Numbered from the stretch's first letter, positions 27,289-36,045 are shown. The stretch is DNA of 64,000 bases from Hathewaya histolytica (GCF_901482605.1 NZ_LR590481.1:1426001-1490000), one strand, 5' to 3'. Notes: a model not told the origin generated them from the sequence alone. Numbers and translations are program-made.

Positions 27289-30200
27289 CTATATTTTTAA
27301 TAATGTCCTTCCTTCTTGTCTTTGTAGTTTGTTTATAGAATCTATAATAAACCTTGCAAATTCACTGCCACCAAGTTCTAATACAATTTCTAAAGGACTA
27401 TCAGAATTAGAATTATTTCCTTGTCCTCCTGTTCCTCCTAACCTTTCCATAAGCTTTTCAGCAAGTAAATCAAGTCCTTGAGTATTATTTTCTAAAGGTA
27501 CTACAGCCTCCTTACCAGCTTCACCTGCTATATTTAAAGTTGGTTGGTCCAGTATTCCACCTCGTGCTAGCTTAGGAATCTTAGGTATATTAACTCCATT
27601 ACCACCTATCCCAGGAACCCAATCAGGAATTTTAAGTTTATTAAGTCCACCTATTGCCCCATTGACTAAACCTATTACCGCATTTAAAGGAGCCTTAGCT
27701 ATGCTTGCAAGTCCTCCAAATATACCTTTAAATATGTTTACTACACCTTGCCAAGCCCTTCTCCAATTGCCTGTAAAAACACCAGCTATAAAATCAATTA
27801 TACCTTTAAACATTAGTTTTATATTACTCCATACTTTTCTTATTAGAGAACATAATCCATTCATCACATGACCTAATAGTCCAAAATGTTTTGTCCAATC
27901 AGTAGAAAAGACACCACCTAGCCAATTTTTAAAATTATTAAATGTCTGTTTAATACTATTCCACACTTCTTTAGCCTTAGCTTTTATTACATCCCAATGC
28001 TTATATAATAAAATACCTATGGCTATTAAAGCAGCTATTCCTATAACTACCAATGTTATTGGAGAAGTGATAAATGCAAACACACCACTTAATACCTTGC
28101 CTACAGTACTGCATATCTTAATAACAGCTATAACACTTCCTATCGTTCCTCCCAGGATAACAAGCGCTTGTATAAATGCATCTACATAAGGATTACCACT
28201 CGTCAGGAAATCAATTAAATCTGAAATCTTATCGCATAACCACCCTAAGAATTTTAACACTGGTGCTATAGCTGGAGATATTTTATTTACAAACCAATTA
28301 ACAAAAGGAACTACAAATTCAGTGTAAATATATCCAGCTAATTCAAGTACTTTGGCACCTAGCTTAATAAGCCCCTTAAATAAGTGACTTCCTCCATTAT
28401 CCCAAACATATATAAGTTTTTGTGATAGATTTTCTAATACATCTATAGTGGATTTTAAAACCTTCATAAACATATTAGCTAGTGGAGTACCTATATCTTT
28501 CCATACCTCTCTAAATGCATCTCCTATCTTTTTGACAAGAGTTAATAAATTTAAAAAAGTATTAGCAATACCTTGTATTATTTTAGTTCCAATATCACAA
28601 CTATTCCATGCAGTAGCAAAAGTACTTGCTATATCTCCTATAATATTAAATATGTTTTGTAGTATTTGTAATATAACAGTTAATATCTTTTCTCCAGTAC
28701 CATTAGTCCATACTGTAAGCATACTCTTTCCTATGTTGCCTAGTAAATCTAATATACTGTTAAATGCATATTTCATACTTGCTATTGTTGCCTGTCCTTC
28801 TTTTGCCCAAGCATTTTTAAATGGTTGAAATATAGAAGCAAGTACATCCCTTACCTTTTTACCTAACCCCTCTATTCCTTTACCTGCTGAAAATGCTTTG
28901 CTCATGTCAGGCATTTGTACACCATCACCAGCACTTGCTCCATCATTAGGTGTTTTATTTTTGTCTTTGACAAAATCTAAGGTATTAACTTCATCAAACC
29001 CTGCTAAAACTTTTTGAGCTTCCTTAGCATCTTTAGCTAATTTTTTAGTATGTCCTCCAGCTTTCTTTGCACTTTTACCATATGCACCCATAGCAGCCTT
29101 TGCGGTATTCAATCCTTTAGCTGCATTTAGGCTTTGACTATATGTCTTACCAAATAAACCACTTATAAATGTAGCTATATATGATGTAACAGTAGCTAAT
29201 GCACTCATTAAAGCATTTAAAGCTGGCAATATAGCTTGATAAATAGGCATAAATGCCACCATTAAATTGGCCTGTACTTGTTTTAGAGAATTAGAAAATT
29301 GAGCATTTGCCATAAGTGCGGATCCTATATAACTAATCAGTCCCCTTAAGCCTTTGTATATAACCCCCATAACAAATACTTGCCTTAATACCCTATTAAA
29401 ACTTCTTGATATCATATTACCCATACCAAGAAAACTTCTACCCGTATTTGTGCTTGTATGACCTAACCTTTTTAATTTTCCATTAATATTAGACTTTGTT
29501 TTTAACGCATTATTAACGGTACTTTTTGTAGATTTAATTGAATTAGAAAGCTTATTTAATATACTAGGGAAAACTTTAAACTTAGAAAAGGATCTTGATG
29601 TCTTATTAGCTGAATCATTGGCGGTATTCCCAAGTTCATCTAATTTCTTTTCAAGTGCATCTATAGTAAAAACCGTCTTATCAGATGTTGCTGCAAACTT
29701 AGTTAAATTCTGTTCAGCCTTAGAAAGTTCATTTTGTAGCTTTTTTATTTGTTCCTGATTAATAAAATTCATTGGTTTACTACCAGTAGGTTTACTTAAC
29801 TCTTCAATTTCTTTTCTTAGTTCTTTTATCTTAGCTCTTTGTTCATCAGCCTTAGAACCAATTTGATCTAATTGAGCTGTTAAATTAGTTATTTGTGATT
29901 TTATATAATCAGTATTATTTGATAAATCCACTTTAGGAACTCTTACATCTAAAGTTTTCCCACTAGGAGGCCCTCTTGCACTTTTAGGACTAATATCATT
30001 TTGATTACTTATAGAATCATCTTTATTCAACAAATCCTCCATAGGATTCTTAACTTTTAAATTTGAAAATATATCTTCAATTTGTCCCCTAAGGATTTCT
30101 AAGTTATTTTGAATCTGCGAATGTATAGAATCTATCATCTTCTCTACTGTCGCTTGAATGTTTCCTAATGTTTTATCTATACTGCCTATGTTGTTTAATC

Positions 30201-30315
30201 CGCTTAAAGCTTTAGTTACATTTGCTTTTATCTTAGTTCCAATATCACTAATCTGACTTTCTGTAACATCATTTAGACCTAGATCTAAGCTTATTTGCCC
30301 TATACTATCTGACAT
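27289..30315 (-). CDS. Tail tape measure protein
   Basis: The 1,008-residue protein sets tail length. It opens with long coiled-coil (KVDLSNNTDYIKSQITNLTAQ...) up to about 300, has a central region of hydrophobic segments (FISGLFG, VIKICSTVGKVLSGVFAFITSP), and repeated helical patterns with WKDI/WDNG units near 560-640. The C-terminus carries the TMP signature LARGGILDQPTLNIAGEAGKEAVVPLEN, here near 945-970. By the usual proportion of about 0.15 nm per residue, the tail would be near 150 nm, a siphovirus. No lytic transglycosylase or peptidase domain is evident. Confidence 0.93.
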   Translation of the reverse strand: MSDSIGQISLDLGLNDVTESQISDIGTKIKANVTKALSGLNNIGSIDKTLGNIQATVEKMIDSIHSQIQNNLEILRGQIEDIFSNLKVKNPMEDLLNKDDSISNQNDISPKSARGPPSGKTLDVRVPKVDLSNNTDYIKSQITNLTAQLDQIGSKADEQRAKIKELRKEIEELSKPTGSKPMNFINQEQIKKLQNELSKAEQNLTKFAATSDKTVFTIDALEKKLDELGNTANDSANKTSRSFSKFKVFPSILNKLSNSIKSTKSTVNNALKTKSNINGKLKRLGHTSTNTGRSFLGMGNMISRSFNRVLRQVFVMGVIYKGLRGLISYIGSALMANAQFSNSLKQVQANLMVAFMPIYQAILPALNALMSALATVTSYIATFISGLFGKTYSQSLNAAKGLNTAKAAMGAYGKSAKKAGGHTKKLAKDAKEAQKVLAGFDEVNTLDFVKDKNKTPNDGASAGDGVQMPDMSKAFSAGKGIEGLGKKVRDVLASIFQPFKNAWAKEGQATIASMKYAFNSILDLLGNIGKSMLTVWTNGTGEKILTVILQILQNIFNIIGDIASTFATAWNSCDIGTKIIQGIANTFLNLLTLVKKIGDAFREVWKDIGTPLANMFMKVLKSTIDVLENLSQKLIYVWDNGGSHLFKGLIKLGAKVLELAGYIYTEFVVPFVNWFVNKISPAIAPVLKFLGWLCDKISDLIDFLTSGNPYVDAFIQALVILGGTIGSVIAVIKICSTVGKVLSGVFAFITSPITLVVIGIAALIAIGILLYKHWDVIKAKAKEVWNSIKQTFNNFKNWLGGVFSTDWTKHFGLLGHVMNGLCSLIRKVWSNIKLMFKGIIDFIAGVFTGNWRRAWQGVVNIFKGIFGGLASIAKAPLNAVIGLVNGAIGGLNKLKIPDWVPGIGGNGVNIPKIPKLARGGILDQPTLNIAGEAGKEAVVPLENNTQGLDLLAEKLMERLGGTGGQGNNSNSDSPLEIVLELGGSEFARFIIDSINKLQRQEGRTLLKI

Positions 30316-30343
30316 AATCTCACCTCACTTTTAAGCATAATAA

Positions 30344-30372
30344 AAAACACCTACTAATCAAGCAAGTGTTTT
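30344..30372 (-). terminator. Hairpin upstream of tape measure gene
   Basis: 12-bp stem with G-U pairs, AAAACACCTACT (30344-30355) / AGCAAGTGTTTT (30361-30372), with six T following on the minus strand. It lies between the 30386 gene and the tape measure gene, inside the late operon. Confidence 0.75.
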
Positions 30373-30385
30373 ATTTAAACTTATA

Positions 30386-30715
30386 TTACCTTTTCCCAGG
30401 TTTCCATTCATGACCACAGTTCAAGCATTTAACTTTCCCTTTTACCTTTTTACTAGTTAAACCTCCAAGAACAGCGCCTGTTCCTCCTGCTAAAATTCCC
30501 CCTGTAATTGCTCTACCTACACTTAATTTTTTATGTTTCTCAGTATAAGTTACACAAGTACTTTTACATTTAGGGCAAAATACTATCCCTTCCTTTTTCA
30601 TATCAGATATTCGTTGTTTCCTCTCCCTTTTCTCTTCTTCTTTTGTTTCGTATATCTCTTTACTATCATCATATGCTGCTTTAAGTAGTTTTTTTATACC
30701 ATTAGAAAAGCCCAT
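30386..30715 (-). CDS. Zinc-ribbon protein with glycine-zipper insert (moron-like)
   Basis: The 109-residue protein has one zinc-knuckle CPKC (near residue 47) and a second CLNCGHEW (near 97), separated by GRAITGGILAGGTGAVLGGL. The latter is a glycine-zipper-like hydrophobic stretch, so the two halves of the zinc ribbon flank a potential membrane segment. A charged KEEEKRERKQ helix precedes it. It lies between the tail chaperone and tape measure genes, an unusual place, with a terminator after it. I read it as cargo rather than a virion component; function unknown. Confidence 0.6.
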   Translation of the reverse strand: MGFSNGIKKLLKAAYDDSKEIYETKEEEKRERKQRISDMKKEGIVFCPKCKSTCVTYTEKHKKLSVGRAITGGILAGGTGAVLGGLTSKKVKGKVKCLNCGHEWKPGKR

Positions 30716-30757
30716 TAAATTCTCCCCCTAATTAACATATATTAATTATAATATACA

Positions 30758-31087
30758 TTAATTAAAGGCTTTTGCAAATATTTCTTGTAATTCTTGTATT
30801 TTATCCTTTTTCTCTTCATCTGTCATACTCTCAACTTGTCTATTTCTCCATTCATTTCTAATTCTATGCTGTTCAGGAGTAAAACTTTTGAGTATATCCT
30901 TATCTTCTTCACTCCTAATACTAACAACTTCACCTAAAGGAGTTTTAGGCATTATCCCAGCTAATAAAGTACAGAATTCACTCCAAGTCATATCTGGTTC
31001 ACTTCTAAGCCTAATACCATATTGAGTAGTAAAGGAGGCTTCTATAAGCCCCCAATCTTCAAATAAGTCATACCATTTTTCAGTTAC
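30758..31087 (-). CDS. Tail assembly chaperone, T frame (reached by -1 frameshift)
   Basis: This is the downstream half of the G/GT chaperone pair. The frame has no SD and no start near its beginning; from the slip site it reads VTEKWYDLFEDWGLIEAS and continues through DMTWSEFCTLLAGIM and NEWRNRQVESM to the stop at 30758. That is 109 residues after the shift, making a GT fusion of about 221 residues. In lambda and many siphophages the same arrangement gives a small amount of GT that links the tape measure to the tail tube. The ATG at 30991 is internal and should not be called a separate start. Confidence 0.85.
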   Translation of the reverse strand, partial: VTEKWYDLFEDWGLIEASFTTQYGIRLRSEPDMTWSEFCTLLAGIMPKTPLGEVVSIRSEEDKDILKSFTPEQHRIRNEWRNRQVESMTDEEKKDKIQELQEIFAKAFN

Positions 31088-31422
31088 TTTTTTTTAATCT
31101 TTTTAGTTTCCTCTTCTGCCATTTTTTCAATTTCCTCTAAACTCTGTTCAGTTATAGCTGCCATAATAGCATTCATAATTGTTTCATAGCTCTTAAATGT
31201 TAAATCTAGACTATTTACATAATCTAAGCCTTCTTTTCCTATGCCAGCTTCTATTACTTTATCCATCATTTCAAAATCATCAAGTGTTTTATCCTCACTT
31301 AATGACTTTATTAATATTACTGAATTTTTACTGTTATTAACTTTAAATTCTTTACTTTCTCCTAATTTTATTACTGGTTTATCATTTGTAAGTCTATTTA
31401 CTATATCATATACTTGTGCCAT
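31084..31422 (-). CDS. Tail assembly chaperone G
   Basis: The 112-residue acidic, helical protein (MAQVYDIVNRLTNDKPVIKL, GLDYVNSLDLTFKSYETIM) ends in a lysine run. It lies between the tail tube and tape measure genes, the invariant place of lambda-type G proteins. It binds the tape measure and is removed before tail completion. Its last codons contain the slip site that yields the GT form. Confidence 0.85.
   Translation of the reverse strand: MAQVYDIVNRLTNDKPVIKLGESKEFKVNNSKNSVILIKSLSEDKTLDDFEMMDKVIEAGIGKEGLDYVNSLDLTFKSYETIMNAIMAAITEQSLEEIEKMAEEETKKIKKK
31087..31095 (-). other. Programmed -1 ribosomal frameshift site (A8-G)
   Basis: On the minus strand eight A followed by G (31095 down to 31087) comes immediately before the TAA of the G frame (31084-31086). 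Slipping back one base joins IKKK of the G protein to VTEKWYD of the T frame. Poly-A heptamers followed by G are efficient bacterial slip sites. Confidence 0.85.
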
Positions 31423-31437
31423 TTTTATCGCCTCCTA

Positions 31438-31896
31438 TTATTCTTCTGTGACTTTTGCTGGTGTATAGTTTGGTCTACCATCACCTTTTAAATCGAACTC
31501 TAATGGTGCCACGTTAGTGGAATCTCCACCACCTACGTTCTTAACATCTATTACACAGTCAAAATCTAATTTAGCTCCATCTGGGAATCCTATTTGTGCT
31601 TTAGTACTACAATCTAATCCATCTTTCCACGCAATGTTAGCTACATAATCATTACCTGGATCACCTACATTTCTTTTACCCTTAAGGGATATAGAAAATG
31701 CTTTTCCTGTCATTAATGCTCTTGACCAACCCGCAGTAGTCATTGATGTCCAATCTTCCACCTTACCATCTATGCTTATCCCAAAGTTCTCTAAATCAGC
31801 TATTGGTTTAAAGTCCTGCTCTGTACTTTCTTTTCCTTTCGTTCCAACCTTAAATACAAGATTATATACTGGAAATACTCCACTGAATTGTGTCAT
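31438..31896 (-). CDS. Major tail tube protein
   Basis: The 152-residue protein (FPVYNLVFKVGTKGKESTE, SISLKGKRNVGDPGNDYVA, PLEFDLKGDGRPNY) is the beta-rich tail-tube type of Firmicute siphophages. It assembles hexameric rings around the tape measure. It precedes the G/GT chaperones and follows the tail terminator, as expected. An SD (AGGTAGG) is seen before the ATG. Non-contractile, as there is no sheath gene in the window. Confidence 0.88.
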   Translation of the reverse strand: MTQFSGVFPVYNLVFKVGTKGKESTEQDFKPIADLENFGISIDGKVEDWTSMTTAGWSRALMTGKAFSISLKGKRNVGDPGNDYVANIAWKDGLDCSTKAQIGFPDGAKLDFDCVIDVKNVGGGDSTNVAPLEFDLKGDGRPNYTPAKVTEE

Positions 31897-31904
31897 ACTA
31901 TTAC

Positions 31905-32291
31905 CTACCTTTCATAATAAATTACTGTTTCTATTACATATTCATATATACCATTTGTATCCGTTCCTACTCCTATAGGTTCTGATGTTCTCATATCAAA
32001 TTTAATTACCTTATTGCCACCTATAGTTGCACCTTGTCCAAATAAAACATTGTATACCTCTTGTGCTTTCTTTTCTGCTATATTACAATTCTTAGTCCAA
32101 TGTACAAGTATGGAAATAGCCTTAGTTGAATAACTTGTATTAGTTAATCCTCCCAAGGCTATATTAGGTGCAGGACTTTGTATATTGTATAGTCCTATAC
32201 ATTGTTCCTTGCTTGCATCTATTTTCCCACTGTACCATTGTGGGCAATCTATTTTAGTTTTTAAATATTCTCTTACCTCACTTAATAACAT
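31905..32291 (-). CDS. Tail terminator / minor capsid-type connector protein
   Basis: The 128-residue protein (MLLSEVREYLKTKIDCPQWY, CIGLYNIQSPAPNIALGG) matches the position and look of the Firmicute 'minor capsid' family that caps the tail and joins it to the head. It ends four-base-coupled with the upstream gene at 32291. Function is inferred from gene order: connector, connector, stopper, terminator, tube. Confidence 0.75.
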   Translation of the reverse strand: MLLSEVREYLKTKIDCPQWYSGKIDASKEQCIGLYNIQSPAPNIALGGLTNTSYSTKAISILVHWTKNCNIAEKKAQEVYNVLFGQGATIGGNKVIKFDMRTSEPIGVGTDTNGIYEYVIETVIYYER

Positions 32292-32677
32292 TACTTAATC
32301 AACCCCTTTGAGAGTTGTTTTAAAAATACTTTATAAGCATCTTTAGCAAAATCTTTCTTTTCTCCATCAATGTAAGCTTGCATCCATTTACCTTGTGCAT
32401 TTATATTTTTATCTGTTCTAAAATTATATTCTGGATGCCAATATAATCTTCTTGCATATGGTGGTCCACTTACATTAATTGAAGTTTTCATTTCATCAAT
32501 TTCTGATGTATCTACAAAATGACTTATTTCTAGTTCACCTGTTTGTTTGGGTACTACTGCAGAAGTAACTATATCTGTTTTTAAAGCTTCAGTAGTTAAT
32601 TCTAATGCTTTCTTTTGTGAATTAACTAAAGTATTTATTTTAGATTTATCTAATTTCACAGTTACCTTTACACTCAC
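32291..32677 (-). CDS. Minor capsid protein (Minor_capsid_2-like, HK97 gp10-type)
   Basis: The 128-residue protein has VPKQTGELEISHFVDTSE and GPPYARRLYWHPEYNFRTD followed by GKWMQAYIDG. This WHP-type motif is seen in the family of neck proteins completing the tail-head joint. Both ends share a base with their neighbours, so translation is coupled. No unusual feature. Confidence 0.78.
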   Translation of the reverse strand: MSVKVTVKLDKSKINTLVNSQKKALELTTEALKTDIVTSAVVPKQTGELEISHFVDTSEIDEMKTSINVSGPPYARRLYWHPEYNFRTDKNINAQGKWMQAYIDGEKKDFAKDAYKVFLKQLSKGLIK

Positions 32678-33003
32678 TAAATCAACTCCAATTCAGTACT
32701 AAAAACCGAACCATCTGGATTACGTGGCCTTGCAGATTTGTATATATCTTTTTTTATTTCTCCAATTTTAATAAATCCCTCAATTAATTTACCTGTGTTA
32801 ATATCACCTTCAACTATCACTTTACCACTTAAAGTTATAAGTCTTCTTTCTGCGTCAAGTGTTTGCTTTGACTTCTCCGAATAGTTACATAATCCATCAT
32901 ATAAAAGTGTCTCTACAGGCTCACCATCTTCATTAATGAATGTTTGATATATCTTCACTGGTGTTACTAATATCCACTTTGGAAATGGAAGTTTACCTAA
33001 CAT
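32677..33003 (-). CDS. Head-tail stopper / minor capsid protein 1-like
   Basis: The 108-residue protein (LPFPKWILVTPVKIYQTF, EPVETLLYDGLCNYSEKSKQT, SARPRNPDGSVFSTELELI) is of the family placed between the adaptor and the gp10-type neck protein in Firmicute siphophages. It probably closes the head pore. It is closely packed: 2 bases to the preceding and 1 shared base with the next gene. Confidence 0.77.
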   Translation of the reverse strand: MLGKLPFPKWILVTPVKIYQTFINEDGEPVETLLYDGLCNYSEKSKQTLDAERRLITLSGKVIVEGDINTGKLIEGFIKIGEIKKDIYKSARPRNPDGSVFSTELELI

Positions 33004-33005
33004 AG

Positions 33006-33371
33006 CTATAACCTCCTTGAAGTAAGTCCAGTAGATCTAAGCAAATTAATAACTTCATCAGAGGTTTTTATGTTTCCTCCACCCTCTTTAGCCTTAAATG
33101 AAAGGCTTATATCTCCTGCTGAATAACCACTTAAAGGCATATTAATATAATCACCATATTGAGCTATGAAATCAGCATGATAACATACTGATTTCTTTAC
33201 TCTTTCTTGTTGAAATGAAGTTAAATTATCAAATCCTATACCTACAATTCTGTTATATGTTAAAGTATCTATTTGATCACTGGCCTTACTTAATTTTTGT
33301 TTTAAATCTTTATCTGATATGATGTTCCCGCCATACTCATTTTTATAGTATTCACTATCTACATAAGACAT
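33006..33371 (-). CDS. Head-tail connector (adaptor, gp6-like)
   Basis: The 121-residue protein is all-helical (DSEYYKNEYGGNIISDKDLKQ, FQQERVKKSVCYHADFI) and resembles gp6/gp15 adaptors that dock under the portal. I use ATG 33369-33371, ten bases from AGGA; a GTG three codons earlier sits against the SD. It follows the small acidic gene and the major capsid gene. Confidence 0.78.
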   Translation of the reverse strand: MSYVDSEYYKNEYGGNIISDKDLKQKLSKASDQIDTLTYNRIVGIGFDNLTSFQQERVKKSVCYHADFIAQYGDYINMPLSGYSAGDISLSFKAKEGGGNIKTSDEVINLLRSTGLTSRRL

Positions 33372-33383
33372 TAGATACACATC

Positions 33384-33668
33384 CTATTCTAGCTTAGAAG
33401 CTTCTTTAATTTTATCAATTATTCCACTCTGACTAGTTGCTTTTCCAATGTCAATCTCATGTTCCTTTGCATAAGTAACTAATTCTTCTACTGACATTTC
33501 TTCTATAGACTTATCTTTCTTTGGAACATCTTCTTCTATTACTGTATAACCATGTTCCCTAAACCATTCTATTAGATCAGATTTTTCTGTTTCTCCTATG
33601 CCATTACAGAAAGATACACTGGCGGAAACTCCAGTGTATTCTTTATTAGGTGCTATAATTTTAGCCAT
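33384..33668 (-). CDS. Small phage protein with SAP/HeH-like C-terminus
   Basis: The 94-residue protein begins MAKIIAPNKEYTGVSASVSF, continues DLIEWFREHGYTVIEED, then a helix-turn-helix-like EELVTYAKEHEIDIGKATSQSGIIDKIKE. The last 40 residues look like the HeH/Rho-N helical module seen in small proteins after capsid genes. Its role is not established; it may be a capsid-associated or adaptor helper. Confidence 0.68.
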   Translation of the reverse strand: MAKIIAPNKEYTGVSASVSFCNGIGETEKSDLIEWFREHGYTVIEEDVPKKDKSIEEMSVEELVTYAKEHEIDIGKATSQSGIIDKIKEASKLE

Positions 33669-33681
33669 ATTAAATTACCTC

Positions 33682-34644
33682 CTATTTAACTTTTATATTT
33701 CTAAATGCTCCTGCAGCCTTACTAGCTTTTAATGCTATAGCTGCATTCATTTCAACTTCACCGGTTTTTACAGCTCCAGAAGTAGTGAAGTCTGGTAACC
33801 ATGTTTGAACTGGAGCTACTCCTGCCATAGATACACCGTGAAGTCCATCTAAACCTAACCTAGCTACATATAATGAAGTTGTTCCTTTGCTGCCATCTGT
33901 AGCTACTACATCTTCGTTAGAGCCAGCCTTAGCTCCTAAGTCCACGAAAGGTATAGTTCCATACGATTCTACTTGTTGTCCCCAATCATTCTTAGTTACT
34001 TGATACATTGATGCACGTCTTGCACATGCCCTTAATTTAGCTATAAGCTTACTGTTACCTGCAATAAATGAAGGTGTACCATCTAAGCCAGTTAAAAACT
34101 CATCTAGCATATCTATAAAAGTCATATAGTTTTCAGTAACTTTTGCACTATTGGATAAGTCAATAATGTCGCTTTCTCCTGCGTTATATTCAGTAGATGA
34201 ACCTTTTAAAGCTTTCTCTAATCCATCAAATGCCTTACTTTCTGTAGCACTATCACCATTAATGAATGTATCATTAAATAATGCTTGAGCAGCCTTTATT
34301 TTTTGAGCTTGTTGCAATTGGACCTCGGAAACGATACCACCCATATTAGCAATAACTCTATCAATTTGATAACTACCACCAAACACCTTTAAGTCTACTG
34401 AATGTCTTTCTTTAGTAACCTCATGTGGAGTATATTCTTTATTAATCTCTCTGAATTGAGCTGTTGGTTGTGTCTTTAATCTAGTGTATGCATAAGTAAG
34501 TGTTGCTCCTCCACCAGTAGGTGAAACTGCATCATCAAAAGTTAAGTTATCTAAAATCCAGTTTGATTTTCTAAACTCATCAATAACTCCCATTTGTAAT
34601 GCATCTTGTACATTTTTACTTGCTTCTGCTAATGTAATAGCCAT
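33682..34644 (-). CDS. Major capsid protein
   Basis: The 320-residue protein follows the scaffold gene and matches the HK97-fold MCP of Firmicute siphophages (SNWILDNLTFDDAVSP, GGSYQIDRVIANMGG, FNDTFINGDSATESKAFDGL, GTPSFIAGNSKLIAKLRA). It lacks a long delta domain; scaffolding is supplied by the separate gene upstream. SD GAAAGAAGGATG-like lies before ATG. It is probably the most highly translated gene of the element. Confidence 0.9.
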   Translation of the reverse strand: MAITLAEASKNVQDALQMGVIDEFRKSNWILDNLTFDDAVSPTGGGATLTYAYTRLKTQPTAQFREINKEYTPHEVTKERHSVDLKVFGGSYQIDRVIANMGGIVSEVQLQQAQKIKAAQALFNDTFINGDSATESKAFDGLEKALKGSSTEYNAGESDIIDLSNSAKVTENYMTFIDMLDEFLTGLDGTPSFIAGNSKLIAKLRACARRASMYQVTKNDWGQQVESYGTIPFVDLGAKAGSNEDVVATDGSKGTTSLYVARLGLDGLHGVSMAGVAPVQTWLPDFTTSGAVKTGEVEMNAAIALKASKAAGAFRNIKVK

Positions 34645-34665
34645 ATTATCATCCTTCTTTCTTTA

Positions 34666-35238
34666 TTATTTTTGCATTTGAGCTTGAATACGTGCTGTGA
34701 TTGCATCTTTCATGCTTATTTGTTGACTAGGTGGGTTTTGGGATGTACCATCACCACCAATTTTGAATCCTGGTTGGGTAGTTTGTTTTTCTTCTTGCTT
34801 AAATATATGAGGCATTGACTCCTTATAGGGATTAATTGTATCCTCTAAGCCTATCAACTTACCTTCCTTATCAAAATTAAAGTTATCTATTCCACCATGC
34901 TTGTAAATAAGATACTCTACATCTGTTACCCCTAATTCCTTTAAATTTTCTTTTAATGCATAAGTTTTATCTCGTTTCTGTATTTCAGCTTGCAAAGTTT
35001 CAATTTGTTTTTGTAGCTCTGCATTATCTCCAGTTGATTTCTTAAGAGTTTCTAACTGTGTATCTCTTTCCTTAATATCAGTTTCTAATTGCTTTTTAGC
35101 TTCTGAAACCTCATTATACTTATCTTTTGGTACTGCATTTTTAGGAAATTCAGTATTAATTGATTTCATTAATTCACTAACATCTAATTTCCCATCTTTA
35201 ATTGTTGCACCTTCTAATAATTTTCTTAACCATTCCAT
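34666..35238 (-). CDS. Capsid scaffolding protein (phage minor structural GP20-type)
   Basis: The 190-residue protein is mostly coiled-coil (about 35-110, YNEVSEAKKQLETDIKERDT, LQKQIETLQAEIQ), then GVTDVEYLIYKHGGIDNF and a low-complexity Gln/Pro/Ser C-terminus ending with helix DAITARIQAQM. This matches GP20-type scaffolds. I use ATG 35236-35238 with GGAGG eight bases upstream; the longer frame has a TTG/ATG inside the SD region. It is directly before the MCP gene. Confidence 0.85.
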   Translation of the reverse strand: MEWLRKLLEGATIKDGKLDVSELMKSINTEFPKNAVPKDKYNEVSEAKKQLETDIKERDTQLETLKKSTGDNAELQKQIETLQAEIQKRDKTYALKENLKELGVTDVEYLIYKHGGIDNFNFDKEGKLIGLEDTINPYKESMPHIFKQEEKQTTQPGFKIGGDGTSQNPPSQQISMKDAITARIQAQMQK

Positions 35239-35334
35239 TTCTATTACCTCCAATAGCATATTTATACTGGTTGCTCCCAGTTAGGGGTACCGTTGTTCTT
35301 TATGCTCTGCAACACTTAAAAAAGAGCAAAATAA

Positions 35335-35358
35335 AAAAGCCTTACTTATAAGACTTTT
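35335..35358 (-). terminator. Terminator upstream of scaffold gene
   Basis: 10-bp stem AAAAGCCTTA (35335-35344) / TAAGACTTTT (35349-35358) with one G-U, loop 4, then six T on the minus strand. It lies in the head operon, opposite to the promoter of the plus-strand gene at 35413. Confidence 0.78.
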
Positions 35359-35361
35359 AGT

Positions 35362-35390
35362 TTGTACACCTCTATCAAATATGGTAACAT
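35362..35390 (+). promoter_or_regulatory. Promoter for plus-strand moron
   Basis: TTGTAC (35362-35367), 17-base spacer, TAACAT (35385-35390); transcription would begin near 35398, just before the SD AAAGGAAG of the 35413 gene. Confidence 0.55.
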
Positions 35391-35412
35391 TTTGTTGAAA
35401 GGAAGTGTTTTT

Positions 35413-35970
35413 ATGCCTAACTACATTAAAAATAATTTAACTGCTCTTTTAGCCCTATTTGTATCTATCGCTAGCTTTTTTCTATCTTTTAAAAATTATA
35501 TTAAATCAATTGTGAAATTTAAGATTTCCTACGATTTAGAAAATAGCTATTCTTTAGGATTCCTTTGGTATCAAGAATATAAATTATTAATAGTAGATTT
35601 AACAATTGAAAATAACTCAACTAGTTCTGTAGATATTAGTAAAATCAAACTAATTGATGAAAATAATACTTATATAGCTTCTACAATTGAAATATCTGAT
35701 AAATACAATGAAAATGGTATATCATTAGTTAACAGCCCTATTACATCATATAAGCCACTTAATATAACTTCTCAAAACATATTGAATAATCCAAGAGTAC
35801 CTTCATATGGAACTTTAAATGGATTTGCTGTCTTTAACAATATTGAACCACTAGAAGAATCTAAATCATATACAATAATAATTCATACTCCAAGTAAGTC
35901 ATTTAAAAAATCAATTATAATAAATCCACTTACTGGTGACTTCAAACCCATACATCCTTTAAAAGATTAA
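35413..35970 (+). CDS. Membrane-anchored protein, moron on opposite strand inside head module
   Basis: The 185-residue protein (MPNYIKNNLTALLALFVSI) has one N-terminal transmembrane helix (about residues 8-26) and a beta-rich domain (VDLTIENNSTSSVDISKIKLID, YKPLNITSQNI) resembling Ig-like sandwich folds that face the outside or cytoplasm. I use ATG 35413, eight bases after AGGAAG. It is transcribed against the head genes from its own promoter between the scaffold and the zinc-ribbon gene, the pattern of a lysogenically expressed moron. No family recognised; function unknown. Confidence 0.7.
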   Translation: MPNYIKNNLTALLALFVSIASFFLSFKNYIKSIVKFKISYDLENSYSLGFLWYQEYKLLIVDLTIENNSTSSVDISKIKLIDENNTYIASTIEISDKYNENGISLVNSPITSYKPLNITSQNILNNPRVPSYGTLNGFAVFNNIEPLEESKSYTIIIHTPSKSFKKSIIINPLTGDFKPIHPLKD

Positions 35971-36045
35971 TGATATTATACTTAACATTATCCCTAACAA
36001 GGCTAGTGTTACTGATATCTTATTTTCAATATTTTGTTTTTTCAT
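35959..36045 (-). CDS. Possible 28-residue hydrophobic peptide
   Basis: The frame reads MKKQNIENKISVTLALLGIM and ends in a hydrophobic run. It has no strong SD. Upstream an AGGAGG is followed by a three-codon frame (GTG AGA GTT stop) and an inverted repeat GTGAGAG / CTCTCAC. Its end overlaps the plus-strand moron by 12 bases. Low confidence. Confidence 0.33.
   Translation of the reverse strand: MKKQNIENKISVTLALLGIMLSIISLIF

Noticed and set aside
30758-30991. Independent 77-residue gene starting at ATG 30991
   Set aside because: It has no SD, and the frame is open upstream as far as the A8-G slip site with typical T-domain sequence, so it is part of the frameshift product.
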